Shown: positions 48,631 to 56,841 of the stretch, piece after piece
How the letters are laid out: each line of letters opens with the position of its first letter
How positions within the stretch are numbered: position 1 is the first letter of the stretch
NCBI GenBank assembly: GCA_964419145.1
Contig: CAYQOM010000010.1
Coordinates: 49,892-113,891, forward strand
Direction: 5' to 3'
Source: UBA2336 sp964419145
GTDB lineage: Bacteria; Bacteroidota; Bacteroidia; Cytophagales; Cyclobacteriaceae
Length of the DNA: 64,000 bases
Notes under the pieces: generated by a model
The model's database searches: none
Told to the model about the DNA's origin: nothing
Seen by the model: only the letters and a program-made list of their open reading frames with translations
Position numbers and translations under genes: made by a program

Positions 48631-49362
48631 ATGCCAATAACAACAGAGATAGTAGTATTTAATATTGAGTCGGCTATGAACGCACAAAAGGGCGGGGCCG
48701 ATCGAGTGGAATTGTGCGATAACCCGGCTGAAGGCGGAACAACGCCTTCGTTTGGTGTAATGGAAATTGTACGCCAGGCAGTGAGCATGGATGTGTACGC
48801 CATGATCCGTCCCCGCGGTGGTGATTTTGTGTACACGGCATACGAGTATCACGCCATGAAGCGCGACATTGAGATGTGCAAGCGGGCCAGCCTGGATGGT
48901 GTGGTGTTTGGTATATTAAAACCAGACGGAACACTGGATAAAGACCAGTGTAAAAAATTAATTGATGCCGCGCGACCGATGAAGGTTACGTGTCATCGTG
49001 CGTTTGATGTAACCCGCGATCCGTTTGAAGCATTAGAAGCGTGCATTGAAGTTGGGTTTGATCGCATTCTTACTTCAGGTCAGGCGCAAACTGCACCGGA
49101 AGGTTTAAACTTAATAAAAGCGTTAGTAGAAAAAGCGGGCAATCGTATTTCCATCATGCCAGGCTCAGGTATTCATGAGGGAAATGCCAAACAGATTATC
49201 GATGGTACCGGGGCGAAGGAGATTCATTTTTCAGCAAAAGCGTTTCAGGTATCGGAGTACCAATCGAACATTCGGTTCACCGATGCCTTGCCGGAGCAAA
49301 TGGGAAAGTTTGTTACCGATCCGGAGAAGGTGAGAATGGTGATGGAGTTACTTAAAACATAA
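48631..49362 (+). CDS. cutC: CutC family protein (copper homeostasis)
   Basis: 243 residues, a TIM barrel with the CutC pattern: GADRVELCDNPAEGGTTPS, YAMIRPRGGDFVYTAYE, GVVFGILKPDGTLD, VTCHRAFDVTRDP, ILTSGQAQTAPEG and IMPGSGIHEGN. CutC has been linked to copper tolerance in E. coli though its enzymatic role is unclear. In line with other copper genes elsewhere in this window. The stop codon touches an inverted-repeat element. Confidence 0.93.
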   Translation: MPITTEIVVFNIESAMNAQKGGADRVELCDNPAEGGTTPSFGVMEIVRQAVSMDVYAMIRPRGGDFVYTAYEYHAMKRDIEMCKRASLDGVVFGILKPDGTLDKDQCKKLIDAARPMKVTCHRAFDVTRDPFEALEACIEVGFDRILTSGQAQTAPEGLNLIKALVEKAGNRISIMPGSGIHEGNAKQIIDGTGAKEIHFSAKAFQVSEYQSNIRFTDALPEQMGKFVTDPEKVRMVMELLKT

Positions 49363-49522
49363 CCTCGTCATTGCGAACAGAGGGTTGATCTTGAGCACTG
49401 GCGTGAAGCCTGTCTGCCACACAGGCAGGCAATCCCACATCTTACGTTTAACGTGATAATATAGTATGGGATTGCTTCGTCATACGCCCCTCATTCCGCC
49501 CCTGTTCCTCGCAATGACGAGG
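49363..49522. repeat. 160-bp inverted-repeat element (CGTCATTGCGA family)
   Basis: CCTCGTCATTGCGA and TCGCAATGACGAGG are perfect 14-bp ends; it carries an inner palindrome GCCTGTCTGCC-ACACAGGCAGGC and GATTGCTTCGTCAT. Starts immediately after the cutC stop and ends 5 bp before the stop of the convergent TonB receptor gene, so it is the whole spacer. Confidence 0.82.
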
Positions 49523-49527
49523 TAAAA

Positions 49528-52401
49528 TTACTGCCGCGTAGCTTTGAAAGGCATAGTACGGAACGTTCCGATACTCATTGAACCGGTCATCTCGTTCTCA
49601 ATAATAACAGCAGTGCAGTCGATTACCACTTCATTTCCTCCAAAGTTCACCGTGTAGGCATACTTAATAGTATTTCCCTCTACGCTAACTTTTGAAAGTT
49701 GTACTTCCTGCGGCATGCGATCGCTCTTGATGGAACCGGAGTAGGTTTCACCATCTTTCACGATGGTAAGCTTTCCTCCCGATGAACCAGGTTGGCCACC
49801 TTCAATCGCATACATCCATGTGCCGGCTGCTTCATACACGGTATCGGTAGGAGCGGTAACAGTTGGTACCGGGGCAGTCTGCGGACGAGCCTGAGGCATC
49901 GCACCACGTTGTGCTCCACCACCATTCATTTGCTGACCTTCCATGCCACCACCCATATCCATACCACCACCATCTTTCAGGTCGTCATTGTTGATGGAGC
50001 GTCTGCTGCGCCTTGGGCGTTGCTGATCAAAACTCATTTTACCGATGCGGTAACTGAAGTTGATCTTGAAGTTCATATTGTACATTTCATTGTACCCGCT
50101 TTGATTGATGGTAGGCGAAACAAGTTCGTTTCTGATTTTCATGGATGGAGCAAAGAAGTTCTCTGCGCCAAAGCCAATGCTACCCTTTTTGTTTTTGAAG
50201 TTCTTATTGATGGCTAAGCTGTAAATGCCGAATCCACCTTGGGTACCCTGCAACTGAACCTGACGACCTCTGTAAAAGCTGAAGAACTGAATAGCCCAAT
50301 CGTTTTTGAGTTGGTAGTTACCGAACAGACGACCACTGATAACCCAACCTTCATTCGATGCGGTAAATTCAGGATTCGCATCATTATTAGTTAAGGTCAG
50401 GTAATAGAGATCACCACCACCGTTAACCGTCAGTTTACCGGCCATAATGTTCACAAAGAAATTTAATCCGTAGGCATTTTCCTGACCGATGTTTTTAAAG
50501 GTTGTGCGAATGGTGTCACCACTTACTTCACGAATGCGCTGGATGCCGTTGTTGGTGTTGCGCATAAAACCGGAGAGGTTTATAGACGTTCCTTTAATGG
50601 CGGTGCTGTAGGAAAGTTCATAATTATTCGTCAATTCCGGATCAAGTTGCGGATTACCTACTGAAATATTCAACGGGTTTGCAGCCTGAATATTCGGATT
50701 TAAAAACTGAATGGAAGGCCTTTGAATTCTACGATTGTATGCAGCCTTGATGGTATTGTTGTTCTTTAATCTTTTCGAAACGTTCAGACTGGGTACCAAC
50801 GTTCCATAAGAAGGAATTTCAATATTGGATTCCGTTTGCGTGAAAGCCTCAATGGTGGTGTATTCGTAACGCGCACCCGCTTTGAAGCCTATCGAGTTGG
50901 ATGTGTTTAAGGTATAGGATAAATATCCTGCACTTACATTTTGATTATAATTCAGGTTGTTGGTTAATGAAGCACTTTGTTGTAACTCATATGATCCATC
51001 TCCTTCATCATCACGAAACGAAGTGAAGTTGCTGAACACCTCGCGCATAATCGACTTACCACCAAACTCAATCATTTGATTGGTATTGATCGGAGCGATA
51101 TAATCCATCTGTACTGTGATTTCTTGATTGTAACTGTCGTTCAGGTTTTTTATGCCACTGGGTGAAGCAGCTCCATCAATTTCGCGAATCAGGTTTTCAA
51201 AATCATTGTTCCGGTTATTCCGGCTATACATACCCAGTACACTGAATTCCTGTTGAGGTTTTTCAAATGTCTTGATATAACTGAGATTGAAATCGAAGCT
51301 CTGAGAATTATCGAGTGTTTTTACATCCCGTAAACTGCTGCCATCAAATACAGCATTTTCAAATGCTTGCGTAAATAAGCCGTCCTGATAATTTCTTCCG
51401 TTACGTGCGCCAACACGGAATGATCCGGTCAATGAATTGTATTTATTAATGTCATAGTCCAAACCTAGCGTGTAATTTCCAAACAGGTTTTGACTGCGGG
51501 TATCTGCCTGCTGCGTGTTCAACCTGTCAGGATTAACTCCCTCAGGATCTTTGGTTAATTGTTCATTCAAAAACGAACCCTTTATGTTATAATTCGCACG
51601 ACCCCATCCACCTAGTGAAATACCAAGTTTACCCCTGCGGTAGTTTCCATTCAATCCCAGGTTGGATCCACGAATACCCGCACTGCTGTTGATGTTAAGT
51701 GTAGCACCTTCAAGTGTATTCTTTTTGGTAATGATGTTGATGATACCCCCTGTACCTTCGGCATCGTATTTCGCTGAGGGTGAAGTAATCACTTCTACCG
51801 TTTTAATTTGTTCGGCAGGAATTTGCTTCAAGGCATCAGCCACACTGCTGGCCATGATGGTGGAGGGCTTATTATTAATGAGTACAAGTATATTCTGGCT
51901 ACCACGCAATGAAACGTTTCCGTCAAAATCTACCGAAAGCATCGGTACACGCTTCAATACATCGGTGGCATCACCGCCACGGGTAGTAGCATCGTTCTCT
52001 GCATTATATATAGTGCGGTCCACGCGCTCTTCAATCGTAGAGCGCTGTCCTTCTACCACTACTTCGCTTAAAACTTTGGCCTCTGAATTAATCGCAATGT
52101 CAACATCGAGTTGATCTTTCTTGTCGCTGATTTCAACTTCAACGGTTTTGGTTTCAAAACCCACAAATGAAATTACCAGCTTGTAGTTGCCGGTGGCTAT
52201 CTTATTAAGGGTAAACTTTCCCTTCATATCGGCAACCGCGCCATCAATGGTCTTGCCATCAGCTGTTACCAGGGCGATGGTGGCAAATTCCACCACCTCT
52301 TTAGAGGCAGCATCGGTAATGGTACCTGTAATTTTACCTTTACCGTCTTGGGCAACTGCATAGGTGGAGAGAAGTAGAAAGAATACAATAAGCTTTTTCA
52401 T
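49528..52401 (-). CDS. TonB-dependent outer membrane receptor (OMP_b-brl_3 type) with extra C-terminal beta domain
   Basis: 957 residues. A signal peptide (1-17) precedes a carboxypeptidase-regulatory-like domain (about 21-95: GKITGTITDAASKEVVEFAT). The plug (about 115-235) has LVLINNKPSTIMASSVADAL and TGGIINIITKK; the barrel (about 240-815) ends in KINFSYRIGKMSFDQQ. Then comes a Gly/Met/Gln linker (about 825-855) and a ~100-residue beta domain (GTWMYAIEGGQPGSSGGKL to GTFRTMPFKA), similar in form to the GxW domains at the ends of Bacteroidota amidohydrolases. A barrel normally ends a TonB receptor, so the extension is odd. Ligand unknown; no SusD or TonB gene is near. Confidence 0.85.
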   Translation of the reverse strand: MKKLIVFFLLLSTYAVAQDGKGKITGTITDAASKEVVEFATIALVTADGKTIDGAVADMKGKFTLNKIATGNYKLVISFVGFETKTVEVEISDKKDQLDVDIAINSEAKVLSEVVVEGQRSTIEERVDRTIYNAENDATTRGGDATDVLKRVPMLSVDFDGNVSLRGSQNILVLINNKPSTIMASSVADALKQIPAEQIKTVEVITSPSAKYDAEGTGGIINIITKKNTLEGATLNINSSAGIRGSNLGLNGNYRRGKLGISLGGWGRANYNIKGSFLNEQLTKDPEGVNPDRLNTQQADTRSQNLFGNYTLGLDYDINKYNSLTGSFRVGARNGRNYQDGLFTQAFENAVFDGSSLRDVKTLDNSQSFDFNLSYIKTFEKPQQEFSVLGMYSRNNRNNDFENLIREIDGAASPSGIKNLNDSYNQEITVQMDYIAPINTNQMIEFGGKSIMREVFSNFTSFRDDEGDGSYELQQSASLTNNLNYNQNVSAGYLSYTLNTSNSIGFKAGARYEYTTIEAFTQTESNIEIPSYGTLVPSLNVSKRLKNNNTIKAAYNRRIQRPSIQFLNPNIQAANPLNISVGNPQLDPELTNNYELSYSTAIKGTSINLSGFMRNTNNGIQRIREVSGDTIRTTFKNIGQENAYGLNFFVNIMAGKLTVNGGGDLYYLTLTNNDANPEFTASNEGWVISGRLFGNYQLKNDWAIQFFSFYRGRQVQLQGTQGGFGIYSLAINKNFKNKKGSIGFGAENFFAPSMKIRNELVSPTINQSGYNEMYNMNFKINFSYRIGKMSFDQQRPRRSRRSINNDDLKDGGGMDMGGGMEGQQMNGGGAQRGAMPQARPQTAPVPTVTAPTDTVYEAAGTWMYAIEGGQPGSSGGKLTIVKDGETYSGSIKSDRMPQEVQLSKVSVEGNTIKYAYTVNFGGNEVVIDCTAVIIENEMTGSMSIGTFRTMPFKATRQ

Positions 52402-52698
52402 GTAGTGTTAAATGTTCGAAGTTTGGTGGGTAGCCGCTCGACTGCCCACGGATTAAACTGCAAAACAAGAAGAATGTTTCCGGGTAAAAGGGGCTATTAG
52501 ACACAACCCGATATTCATTCGACAATTCCGAGGAATATCCGACAGAGTCGGAATGGACTGCAAAATATGCACTTATCGATTGGTTGGGCCCAACGGTAGA
52601 AAAATTGGGATGAAGGGTATAACTTGATAAAAATTGCCAGCACTTTTACCCGACCTTAACGTTTCAAAGGGGCTATAGCCGTTAAAAAGACTTCATCG

Positions 52699-53739
52699 AT
52701 GCAATCGTATTTTCAGCGTAACCGCATATTTCTGCTGCACCTGCTTTTCTGGTGTGTGTACCTGTCGTTTAATATTTATTCTGCAAGCTTTTACTCACAA
52801 GTAAGGGGTTACGACTGGAGCCGGGGGTTGATGTTTACCGGCATTCAGTTCGCGTTCACGTTTGTCATCGCCTATCTAAACTATTTTCTCTTTTTGCCCC
52901 GGTTTCTGGATCACAAAAAAGTATGGCGTTACCTGCTCGAATTCGTGGTTCCGTTTGCCCTGCTTGTTGCCCTTCGTGTTTATGTGCAGCGCATATTGAT
53001 GGATGATTCTCCCCGGGCAGATTTCTTCACTTCTCATATGTACATCATCCAGGTGGCGGCCATTGCGTTGTTCATCACCATATTCGTGAGCATGCTACGC
53101 TTTGCTGCCGAATGGTTTGAACTGGAAGCAAAGAAGAAAGAGGTTGAAAATGAAAAGCTGACCGCTGAACTTAATTTTTTGAAGGCACAAATCAACCCAC
53201 ACTTTTTGTTCAATACCTTGAATAACCTGTATTACCTCGCCTATTCAAAATCCGACAATACCACTGAGGTAATCTCTAAGCTTTCGCAGATGATGCGCTA
53301 CATGATCTATGAATCGAATCATGAACGGGTGCAGTTGAACAAGGAAATTGAGTACATGCAAAACTACATCAGCCTGGAAAAATTGCGTCTGAACAACGAA
53401 GTGCCCATTAATTTCACCATTGAAGGGCAAACGGAAAATATCTGGATCGCTCCACTCATCTTCATCACCTTTCTGGAAAACGCATTCAAGCACGGAGTTA
53501 CCAACAAGCAATCGGGTGCGTGGGTAAACCTGGCCATTAAGATGAACGGAAAACAATGCACCTATACCGTAGAAAACAGTAAATTGCCTGTCTCAACCGA
53601 TTCGAAGGAAGGGAAGTCGGGGATTGGGTTGCGCAACGTACAGCGCAGGCTGGAGTTAAGCTACCCGGATCAATACCGACTGAAAACCGAAGACAAACCG
53701 GATCGGTATAGCGTACAACTGGATATTACACTTTCGTGA
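52699..53739 (+). CDS. LytS/YehU-family sensor histidine kinase
   Basis: 346 residues. Four membrane helices (about 10-30, 45-65, 78-97, 115-136), then a coiled linker, then the His_kinase domain with KAQINPHFLFNTLNNLYY (phospho-acceptor His168) and C-terminal ATPase motifs (PLIFITFLENAFKHG, GIGLRNVQRRL). No extracellular sensor domain is visible, so sensing is in or near the membrane. It overlaps the response-regulator gene by 4 bp. A 297-bp spacer divides it from the divergent TonB receptor gene; no clear promoter was identified there. Confidence 0.93.
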   Translation: MQSYFQRNRIFLLHLLFWCVYLSFNIYSASFYSQVRGYDWSRGLMFTGIQFAFTFVIAYLNYFLFLPRFLDHKKVWRYLLEFVVPFALLVALRVYVQRILMDDSPRADFFTSHMYIIQVAAIALFITIFVSMLRFAAEWFELEAKKKEVENEKLTAELNFLKAQINPHFLFNTLNNLYYLAYSKSDNTTEVISKLSQMMRYMIYESNHERVQLNKEIEYMQNYISLEKLRLNNEVPINFTIEGQTENIWIAPLIFITFLENAFKHGVTNKQSGAWVNLAIKMNGKQCTYTVENSKLPVSTDSKEGKSGIGLRNVQRRLELSYPDQYRLKTEDKPDRYSVQLDITLS

Positions 53740-54455
53740 TTGCTTCTTGTGTGATTGTTGATGACGAGCCACTGGCTCGCAACCTGATGACGGACTACGT
53801 GAGGAAGGTCCCTTCCCTTCACCTGGTGGCGGCTTGTGCCAACGCCATGGATGCCATGGAGGTGCTACGCAAACAGCCGGTTGATATTCTATTTCTGGAT
53901 ATCCAGATGCCGGAGATTACCGGCATTACGTTTTTAAAAGTTTTGCAGAAAAGACCACTGGTCATTTTTACAACGGCATACTCCGAGTATGCATTGGAAG
54001 GTTACGAACTGGATGTAGTGGATTACCTGTTAAAGCCCATTACACTCGACCGTTTTTTAAAAGCGGTTGATAAAGCGTTGTTGCGTTTACAAACCCCACC
54101 GGCTACTGTGGCAGTCACCACCTCTGAACAAAAGCCCGATTTTGTTTTTGTGAAAGACGGCACCCGTATGGTGAAAATCATGCTGGACGATATTCTGTTC
54201 GTGGAGGGGATGAAGGATTACGTAACCATCCACACCCGCGAGAAAAAGATTACCTCCCTGCAGCGCATGAAAGCCCTGGAAGAACAGTTGCCTTCCGATA
54301 AATTCATCCGCATACACCATTCGTATATAATAGCGCTCAAGGCCATTGATGTGGTGCACAAAAATGAAGTACAGATTGGTCAGGCCCTGTTGCCGGTAAG
54401 CGACAGTTACAAAAAGGCCTTCCGGGAGTTTATTGAGAAAAATCAGATGCAATAA
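53736..54455 (+). CDS. LytTR response regulator
   Basis: 239 residues from GTG at 53736. The receiver domain has ILFLDIQMPEI with phospho-acceptor Asp55 and the Lys in LLKPITLDRFLKA. The LytTR DNA-binding domain follows (about 135-235: DFVFVKDGTRMVKIMLDDIL, IHHSYIIALKAID). It pairs with the LytS-type kinase; targets are not known but often include the operon itself or neighbours. A terminator follows directly. Confidence 0.93.
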   Translation: MIASCVIVDDEPLARNLMTDYVRKVPSLHLVAACANAMDAMEVLRKQPVDILFLDIQMPEITGITFLKVLQKRPLVIFTTAYSEYALEGYELDVVDYLLKPITLDRFLKAVDKALLRLQTPPATVAVTTSEQKPDFVFVKDGTRMVKIMLDDILFVEGMKDYVTIHTREKKITSLQRMKALEEQLPSDKFIRIHHSYIIALKAIDVVHKNEVQIGQALLPVSDSYKKAFREFIEKNQMQ

Positions 54456-54458
54456 AAA

Positions 54459-54484
54459 AAAGCCTGACAGAATCAGGCTTTAAT
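54459..54484 (+). terminator. intrinsic terminator of the LytTR operon
   Basis: AAGCCTGA (54460-54467) pairs with TCAGGCTT (54473-54480), A-run before and T after. It directly follows the response-regulator stop. Confidence 0.85.
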
Positions 54485-54530
54485 GTGGAGCATATCGGAC
54501 TTGCCTGCGGCAGGCAGGGTCGAACCGATT
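54485..54530 (-). pseudogene. tRNA-Ala 3' fragment with a palindrome inserted in the T-loop
   Basis: GTGGAGCATATCGGA (54485-54499) then GTCGAACCGAT (54519-54529) equals the 3' end of the intact tRNA-Ala at 54572-54645, but a 19-bp insert with the palindrome TGCCTGCGGCAGGCA (54502-54516) splits it inside the T-loop. The rest of the tRNA is missing. It lies downstream of the intact gene. Confidence 0.75.
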
Positions 54531-54544
54531 ATTTTTAAAAAGAA

Positions 54545-54568
54545 AAAGTCTGCATGAATGCAGACTTT
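54545..54568 (-). terminator. intrinsic terminator of the tRNA-Ala gene
   Basis: AAAGTCTGCA pairs with TGCAGACTTT around a TGAA-type loop; on the minus strand it lies just past the tRNA 3' end and is followed by TTTTTCTTTTT. Confidence 0.8.
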
Positions 54569-54571
54569 AGG

Positions 54572-54645
54572 TGGAGCATATCGGAGTCGAACCGATGACC
54601 TCTACAATGCCATTGTAGCGCTCTAGCCAGCTGAGCTAATGCCCC
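54572..54645 (-). tRNA. tRNA-Ala (anticodon GGC)
   Basis: Acceptor GGGGCAT/ATGCTCC includes the G3-U70 pair, the identity element of tRNA-Ala. D arm AGCTCAGCTGGCTAGAGC, anticodon stem CTACA/TGTAG with loop ATGGCAT (anticodon GGC), T arm ATCGG TTCGACT CCGAT. The CCA end is not encoded (ACC then TA). Flanked by two broken pieces of the same tRNA. Confidence 0.95.
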
Positions 54646-54650
54646 TCGTT

Positions 54651-54694
54651 TAGCGCTCTAGCCTCCCGATAGCTATCGGGAGAGCTAATGCCCC
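54651..54694 (-). pseudogene. tRNA-Ala 5' fragment with a palindrome inserted in the D-loop
   Basis: TAGCGCTCTAGCC and GAGCTAATGCCCC are the 5' part of the tRNA-Ala at 54572-54645, but between them the native AGCT has become the centre of the 18-bp palindrome TCCCGATAGCTATCGGGA (54664-54681). The same palindrome family occurs in the MITE-like repeats. Upstream of the intact tRNA gene. Confidence 0.75.
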
Positions 54695-54751
54695 ATTGCG
54701 GGCTGCAAATATATTCTTTTTCGTAATTTCGGGAAACCTTGCCAGGAGTTT

Positions 54752-55177
54752 ATGCCCGACATCCACCATAAATTTCATGTAAACGCTTCACCTCATCAGG
54801 TTTTTGAAACTTTTACCAGATCGGAAGGCCTTAATTCGTGGTGGACACTCCAGTCCAGTGGAGAACCGCTAAAGGGTAATATCTACAACTTCTATTTTGG
54901 CCCTGCCTACGATTGGCTTGCAGAAGTAATCCATGTGATTCCCGATCAGGAATTAACCTGGCGCATGACGCGGGCGATGGATGATTGGATGGAGACAGAA
55001 GTTGGATTCAGGCTTACCCCGGAAGGTTCGGGTACAGCCATTTGGTTTTTTCATACCGGCTGGAAAAAATTGTCAGACCACTATGCCATCTCAAATTTTT
55101 GTTGGGGACAGTTGTTAAATGGCATGAAAAATTACCTGGAAAAAGGAACTGTGATTCCTTTTCCTGAGCGGAATTAA
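54752..55177 (+). CDS. SRPBCC (AHSA1-like) domain protein
   Basis: 141 residues forming one helix-grip (SRPBCC) domain: HKFHVNASPHQVFETFTRSE, SWWTLQSSGEPLKGN, WRMTRAMDDWMETEVGFRLT, GTAIWFFHTGWKKLSDHYAI and a C-terminal helix. Aha1/START-like proteins bind hydrophobic ligands; this one is unassigned. Soluble, no signal peptide. Transcribed away from the tRNA. Confidence 0.85.
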   Translation: MPDIHHKFHVNASPHQVFETFTRSEGLNSWWTLQSSGEPLKGNIYNFYFGPAYDWLAEVIHVIPDQELTWRMTRAMDDWMETEVGFRLTPEGSGTAIWFFHTGWKKLSDHYAISNFCWGQLLNGMKNYLEKGTVIPFPERN

Positions 55178-55232
55178 CTCATGCACTTGTAGGATTTGAT
55201 AATATTTCATTTCTTTATCAACCGTACCCTAT

Positions 55233-55781
55233 TTGAAATTGGTGAAAAAGTTAGTTTCAGTCGCGCTGCTTTTGGTTTTCCTCTTTAGTGTTGGAGGATA
55301 CTACCTTGTATTTATGGGGTTGCGCTACTCAATTTATACGGACCTCTCTCAACGGATTGATGTTCATGATTTTGATCCGGGGGAAACATTGGAGTTTAAA
55401 ATTCCACTCACACTCCCTTATCCGATTTACCATGACGACTACGTAAGAAATCACGGTGAATTCGAATACGATGGTGAATACTACATACTGGCCGGGCAAA
55501 AGCTGGTTAATGACACCCTGTATATAAAGAGTGTGCGCAACGACAAACGGAAGCAATTGACCGAAGCGTTTAAGGAATTTGCGCAAGCAGCCTCCGCTTC
55601 CGGGCAAGATGATAACCGAATACTGCTGGTAAAAATCATTAAAGATTTTAAAGGAACCGAAGAACTTACGCATATCCATCAACCCGGATGGCAACGTACC
55701 TTTACGTTTATAAAACCATCTAACACACAGCTGGCTGGCTACACACGGCCGCATTTTCATCCTCCCGATTTTCTTCTCTAG
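55233..55781 (+). CDS. membrane-anchored protein of unknown function
   Basis: 182 residues if TTG at 55233 is the start, 179 from GTG at 55242, which would better fit VKKLVSVALLLVFLFSVGGY as an N-terminal signal anchor. The rest is soluble and beta-rich (FDPGETLEFKIPLTLPYPIY, HGEFEYDGEYYILAGQKLVN), with helices (QLTEAFKEFAQAAS) and the ending TRPHFHPPDFLL, rich in His/Pro. The size and form suggest a periplasmic protein, no family recognised. Confidence 0.6.
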   Translation: MKLVKKLVSVALLLVFLFSVGGYYLVFMGLRYSIYTDLSQRIDVHDFDPGETLEFKIPLTLPYPIYHDDYVRNHGEFEYDGEYYILAGQKLVNDTLYIKSVRNDKRKQLTEAFKEFAQAASASGQDDNRILLVKIIKDFKGTEELTHIHQPGWQRTFTFIKPSNTQLAGYTRPHFHPPDFLL

Positions 55782-55910
55782 AATTTTTTCTTTTTTCTGT
55801 TTAGCACCTTTATGGGAGTTACTTCCTGTATGCAGGTATTGCTGAATACAATTATTCAGTGTTTATCTGTGTTTTAGGTGCCCGTATTCATTGTATTTAA
55901 AACGCCACAT

Positions 55911-56831
55911 ATGAAAATATTTACTATACCATTACTCGGTATGATGTGTTGGGCTTTACAAGTAAGCCAGGCACAAACACCTACCGATGCTGTTATGATG
56001 AAACAGCGAGAATTTTGCTTTGCAGCGATGTATGACTATGGGTCATTCAATCACTATTATGAAGGTGATTTTCTAAGAACCAATGCAACCATAGCAACTG
56101 TATATCGAAAAACTTTTTTACCCATGCTTGCAATTGGCTTGCATGACCGGATTAATCTGATTGTAGGTGCTCCCTACATTCAAACCCGCTCCAGTAATCC
56201 GAACGGAGGCCGCCTGGAAGGTGCAAAGGGTTTGCAGGATTTTGGAGTGACGTTGAAAGCTGAAGTATTTAACCGTGAGCTTGGCAGCGGGAAGCTGCAT
56301 ATATTAACCGCCTTGGGGTACTCAACTCCTATGACCAATTATCTTTCTGACTACATGCCGTATAGTCTAGGGTTTGGCGCTAATGAATTTAGTGCGCGTG
56401 CAATAGCACAGTATAAATTAACCATGGGTATATATGCCCGCGTTTCTTTGGCTCACCTATGGCGAGGACAGACAAAGGCTGAACGTGATTATTACTACAA
56501 CAACGGTAGTTACTATACGCCATGGATGGACGTTCCAAATGCGTGGAATTACCAAACCGTGTTGGGCGCATCTTTGTTGAAGAATGCACTTCGGTTAGAA
56601 GCAAGTTTTTCAAGTTTCCGGTGTACAAGCGGGGACGATATAAGAAGTTACAATGCTCCCCAACCAACCAATAAGGTTGTATCCGATCAAATTGGATTTA
56701 TGGTTCAATACTATTTTCCTCAGGTTAAAGGATTGGGAGTATTGGCCTACTATAACAATGTAATCAATGGCCGCAATTGTGCTAAGATTGAAAATCTTGG
56801 AGGCGGACTAACATACCAATTCAAACTATAA
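55911..56831 (+). CDS. outer membrane beta-barrel, transporter-like
   Basis: 306 residues from ATG 55911 (MKIFTIPLLGMMCWALQVSQAQ), which gives a clean signal peptide; the upstream ATG at 55878 would not. The rest is a long barrel with strands such as FCFAAMYDYGSFNHYYEGDF, INLIVGAPYIQTRSSNPNGG, TALGYSTPMTNYLS, ending GGGLTYQFKL with a C-terminal aromatic pattern. Similar in style to the phenol-MetA/putative transporter barrels. It lies 10 bp before the haloperoxidase-like gene, so they form one unit. Confidence 0.75.
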   Translation: MKIFTIPLLGMMCWALQVSQAQTPTDAVMMKQREFCFAAMYDYGSFNHYYEGDFLRTNATIATVYRKTFLPMLAIGLHDRINLIVGAPYIQTRSSNPNGGRLEGAKGLQDFGVTLKAEVFNRELGSGKLHILTALGYSTPMTNYLSDYMPYSLGFGANEFSARAIAQYKLTMGIYARVSLAHLWRGQTKAERDYYYNNGSYYTPWMDVPNAWNYQTVLGASLLKNALRLEASFSSFRCTSGDDIRSYNAPQPTNKVVSDQIGFMVQYYFPQVKGLGVLAYYNNVINGRNCAKIENLGGGLTYQFKL

Positions 56832-56841
56832 CCGTAGCAAC

